The notes below the pieces were generated by a model that did not search any database, was not told where the DNA came from, and saw only the letters and a list, made by a program, of their open reading frames with translations. Shown here one piece after another: positions 5,834 to 6,894 of a DNA stretch of 6,894 bases. The position numbers and the translations under genes are program-made. Each line of letters begins with the position of its first letter. Position 1 is the first letter of the stretch. This DNA comes from Desulfobulbaceae bacterium (GTDB taxonomy: Bacteria; Desulfobacterota; Desulfobulbia; Desulfobulbales; Desulfobulbaceae). The stretch lies in the NCBI GenBank assembly GCA_026990725.1, contig JALXCX010000149.1, forward strand, positions 1-6,894, given 5' to 3'.

Positions 5834-6894
5834 ATGGAAGACATCCTGGAAAAAATTGTTCAGCGTGATCCTGACCAGAAAGAGTTTCACCAGGCAGTTT
5901 CAGAAGTCATGGAGACAGTCAAGCCGGTTCTGGACCGAAACCCTGAATACCGCCAGCAGGCGGTAGTGTCCAGAATTACAGAGCCTGAACGAGTCATCAT
6001 GTTTCGTGTACCCTGGATGGATGACCAGGGACAGGTCCATGTGAACCGTGGTTTCAGGGTAGAGATGAACTCTGCAATTGGCCCGTATAAAGGTGGTTTA
6101 CGTTTTCACCCCTCTGTGACGCTGTCGATCATCAAGTTTCTTGCCTTTGAGCAGGTTTTCAAAAACAGCCTGACAACCCTGCAGATGGGCGGGGGCAAAG
6201 GAGGCTCTGATTTCAACCCAAAAGGGCGCTCCGATGCCGAGGTCATGCGTTTCTGCCAGGCATTTATGACGGAACTGTCCCGGCATATTGGCCCCAATAC
6301 GGATGTTCCTGCCGGTGACATTGGAGTTGGTGCCCGCGAAATAGGATATCTTTTTGGAATGTATAAAAAACTGCGCAATGAATTCACTGGCGTTCTCACC
6401 GGAAAAAGTCTGGCCTGGGGCGGCAGTTTAATTCGACCCGAGGCGACCGGATACGGGGTCGTCTATTTTGCCGCTGAAATGCTTGCGCATAAAGGAGATT
6501 CCCTGGAAGGAAAAAAATGTCTGGTTTCAGGATCCGGAAATGTTGCCCAGTTTACTACTGAAAAAATCCTGCAAATGGGCGGAAAGGTGCTGACCCTCTC
6601 TGATTCTTCCGGCTATATTTTTGACGAGCAGGGTATTGACAATGAAAAGCTGCAATTTGTTATGCAGTTAAAAAATATCAGACGCGGTCGTATACGGGAG
6701 TACTGTGATAAGTACACTGACGCTGTCTACACTGAAGCCAACCCTGACCAGGGATTCAACCCTCTCTGGGCCCACAGGGCTGACTGCGCAATGCCAAGCG
6801 CCACCCAAAACGAGATTAACGGGCAGGATGCCAATAACCTGGTCAAAGGAGGCGTTTTCCTTGTGGCTGAAGGGGCCAATATGCCTTCCACTCC
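5834..6894 (+). CDS. gdhA: NADP-specific glutamate dehydrogenase (3' truncated)
   Basis: The enzyme catalyses reductive amination of 2-oxoglutarate with ammonium to glutamate in the cytoplasm. The ATG follows a strong ribosome site, GGAAGGAG (5821-5828), at 5-nt spacing. In all, 353 codons are present without a stop; the family is about 450 aa, so roughly the last fifth lies beyond the window. Diagnostic segments are YKGGLRFHPSV (85-95, substrate binding), QMGGGKGGSDF (117-127) with catalytic Lys122, PAGDIGVG (159-166) with catalytic Asp162, and the Rossmann turn SGSGNVA at 232-238. SDSSG (256-260) after the second strand of the nucleotide fold is typical of the NADP-dependent hexameric enzyme of the Escherichia coli GdhA type, so an assimilatory role is likely. 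No disruption is visible. The gene lies 108 nt after the receiver/PPDK-like gene on the same strand, probably with its own promoter at 5722-5749. Confidence 0.96.
   Translation, partial: MEDILEKIVQRDPDQKEFHQAVSEVMETVKPVLDRNPEYRQQAVVSRITEPERVIMFRVPWMDDQGQVHVNRGFRVEMNSAIGPYKGGLRFHPSVTLSIIKFLAFEQVFKNSLTTLQMGGGKGGSDFNPKGRSDAEVMRFCQAFMTELSRHIGPNTDVPAGDIGVGAREIGYLFGMYKKLRNEFTGVLTGKSLAWGGSLIRPEATGYGVVYFAAEMLAHKGDSLEGKKCLVSGSGNVAQFTTEKILQMGGKVLTLSDSSGYIFDEQGIDNEKLQFVMQLKNIRRGRIREYCDKYTDAVYTEANPDQGFNPLWAHRADCAMPSATQNEINGQDANNLVKGGVFLVAEGANMPST

Overview
The window reads as chromosomal DNA of a Gram-negative, probably anaerobic bacterium, most likely a member of the Desulfobacterota (Desulfobulbales-like). 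This rests on the style of the HDLNN histidine kinase, the presence of a receiver/PPDK-like fusion, and an intermediate GC content judged by eye. It is inference, because there is no rRNA or other marker gene. All four genes lie on the + strand, and I see no mobile element, CRISPR array, tRNA or rRNA.

Layout: (1) 1-1227 is the 3' part of a hybrid sensor histidine kinase with a C-terminal receiver domain; its sensor part lies off the left edge. (2) After an 89-nt gap holding a sigma-54-like promoter candidate, 1317-2429 encodes a membrane-anchored Rossmann-fold protein. It resembles the cyanobacterial-type long-chain acyl-ACP reductase / COG5322 group, including a cysteine where that family has its catalytic thiol. 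(3) The 332-nt gap 2430-2761 starts with a strong rho-independent terminator and continues with candidate promoters and inverted repeats, so a new transcription unit begins here. (4) 2762-5725 encodes a 987-aa protein with a degenerate receiver domain, an intact receiver domain, a PEP synthase/PPDK-type ATP-binding domain, and a C-terminal domain that replaces the usual swivelling phosphohistidine domain and PEP/pyruvate barrel. (5) After a 108-nt gap with a TATAAT-type promoter candidate, 5834-6894 encodes most of an NADP-type glutamate dehydrogenase, cut by the right edge.

The most unusual object is the receiver/PPDK-like fusion. It keeps the ATP-grasp-like half of a PEP-forming enzyme under apparent two-component control, but has no recognisable PEP-binding half. 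A phosphorelay from a histidine kinase to its second receiver is plausible, but nothing in the sequence proves that the kinase at the left edge is its partner. Glutamate dehydrogenase next door is an ordinary central nitrogen enzyme, and its link to the fusion protein may be only positional.
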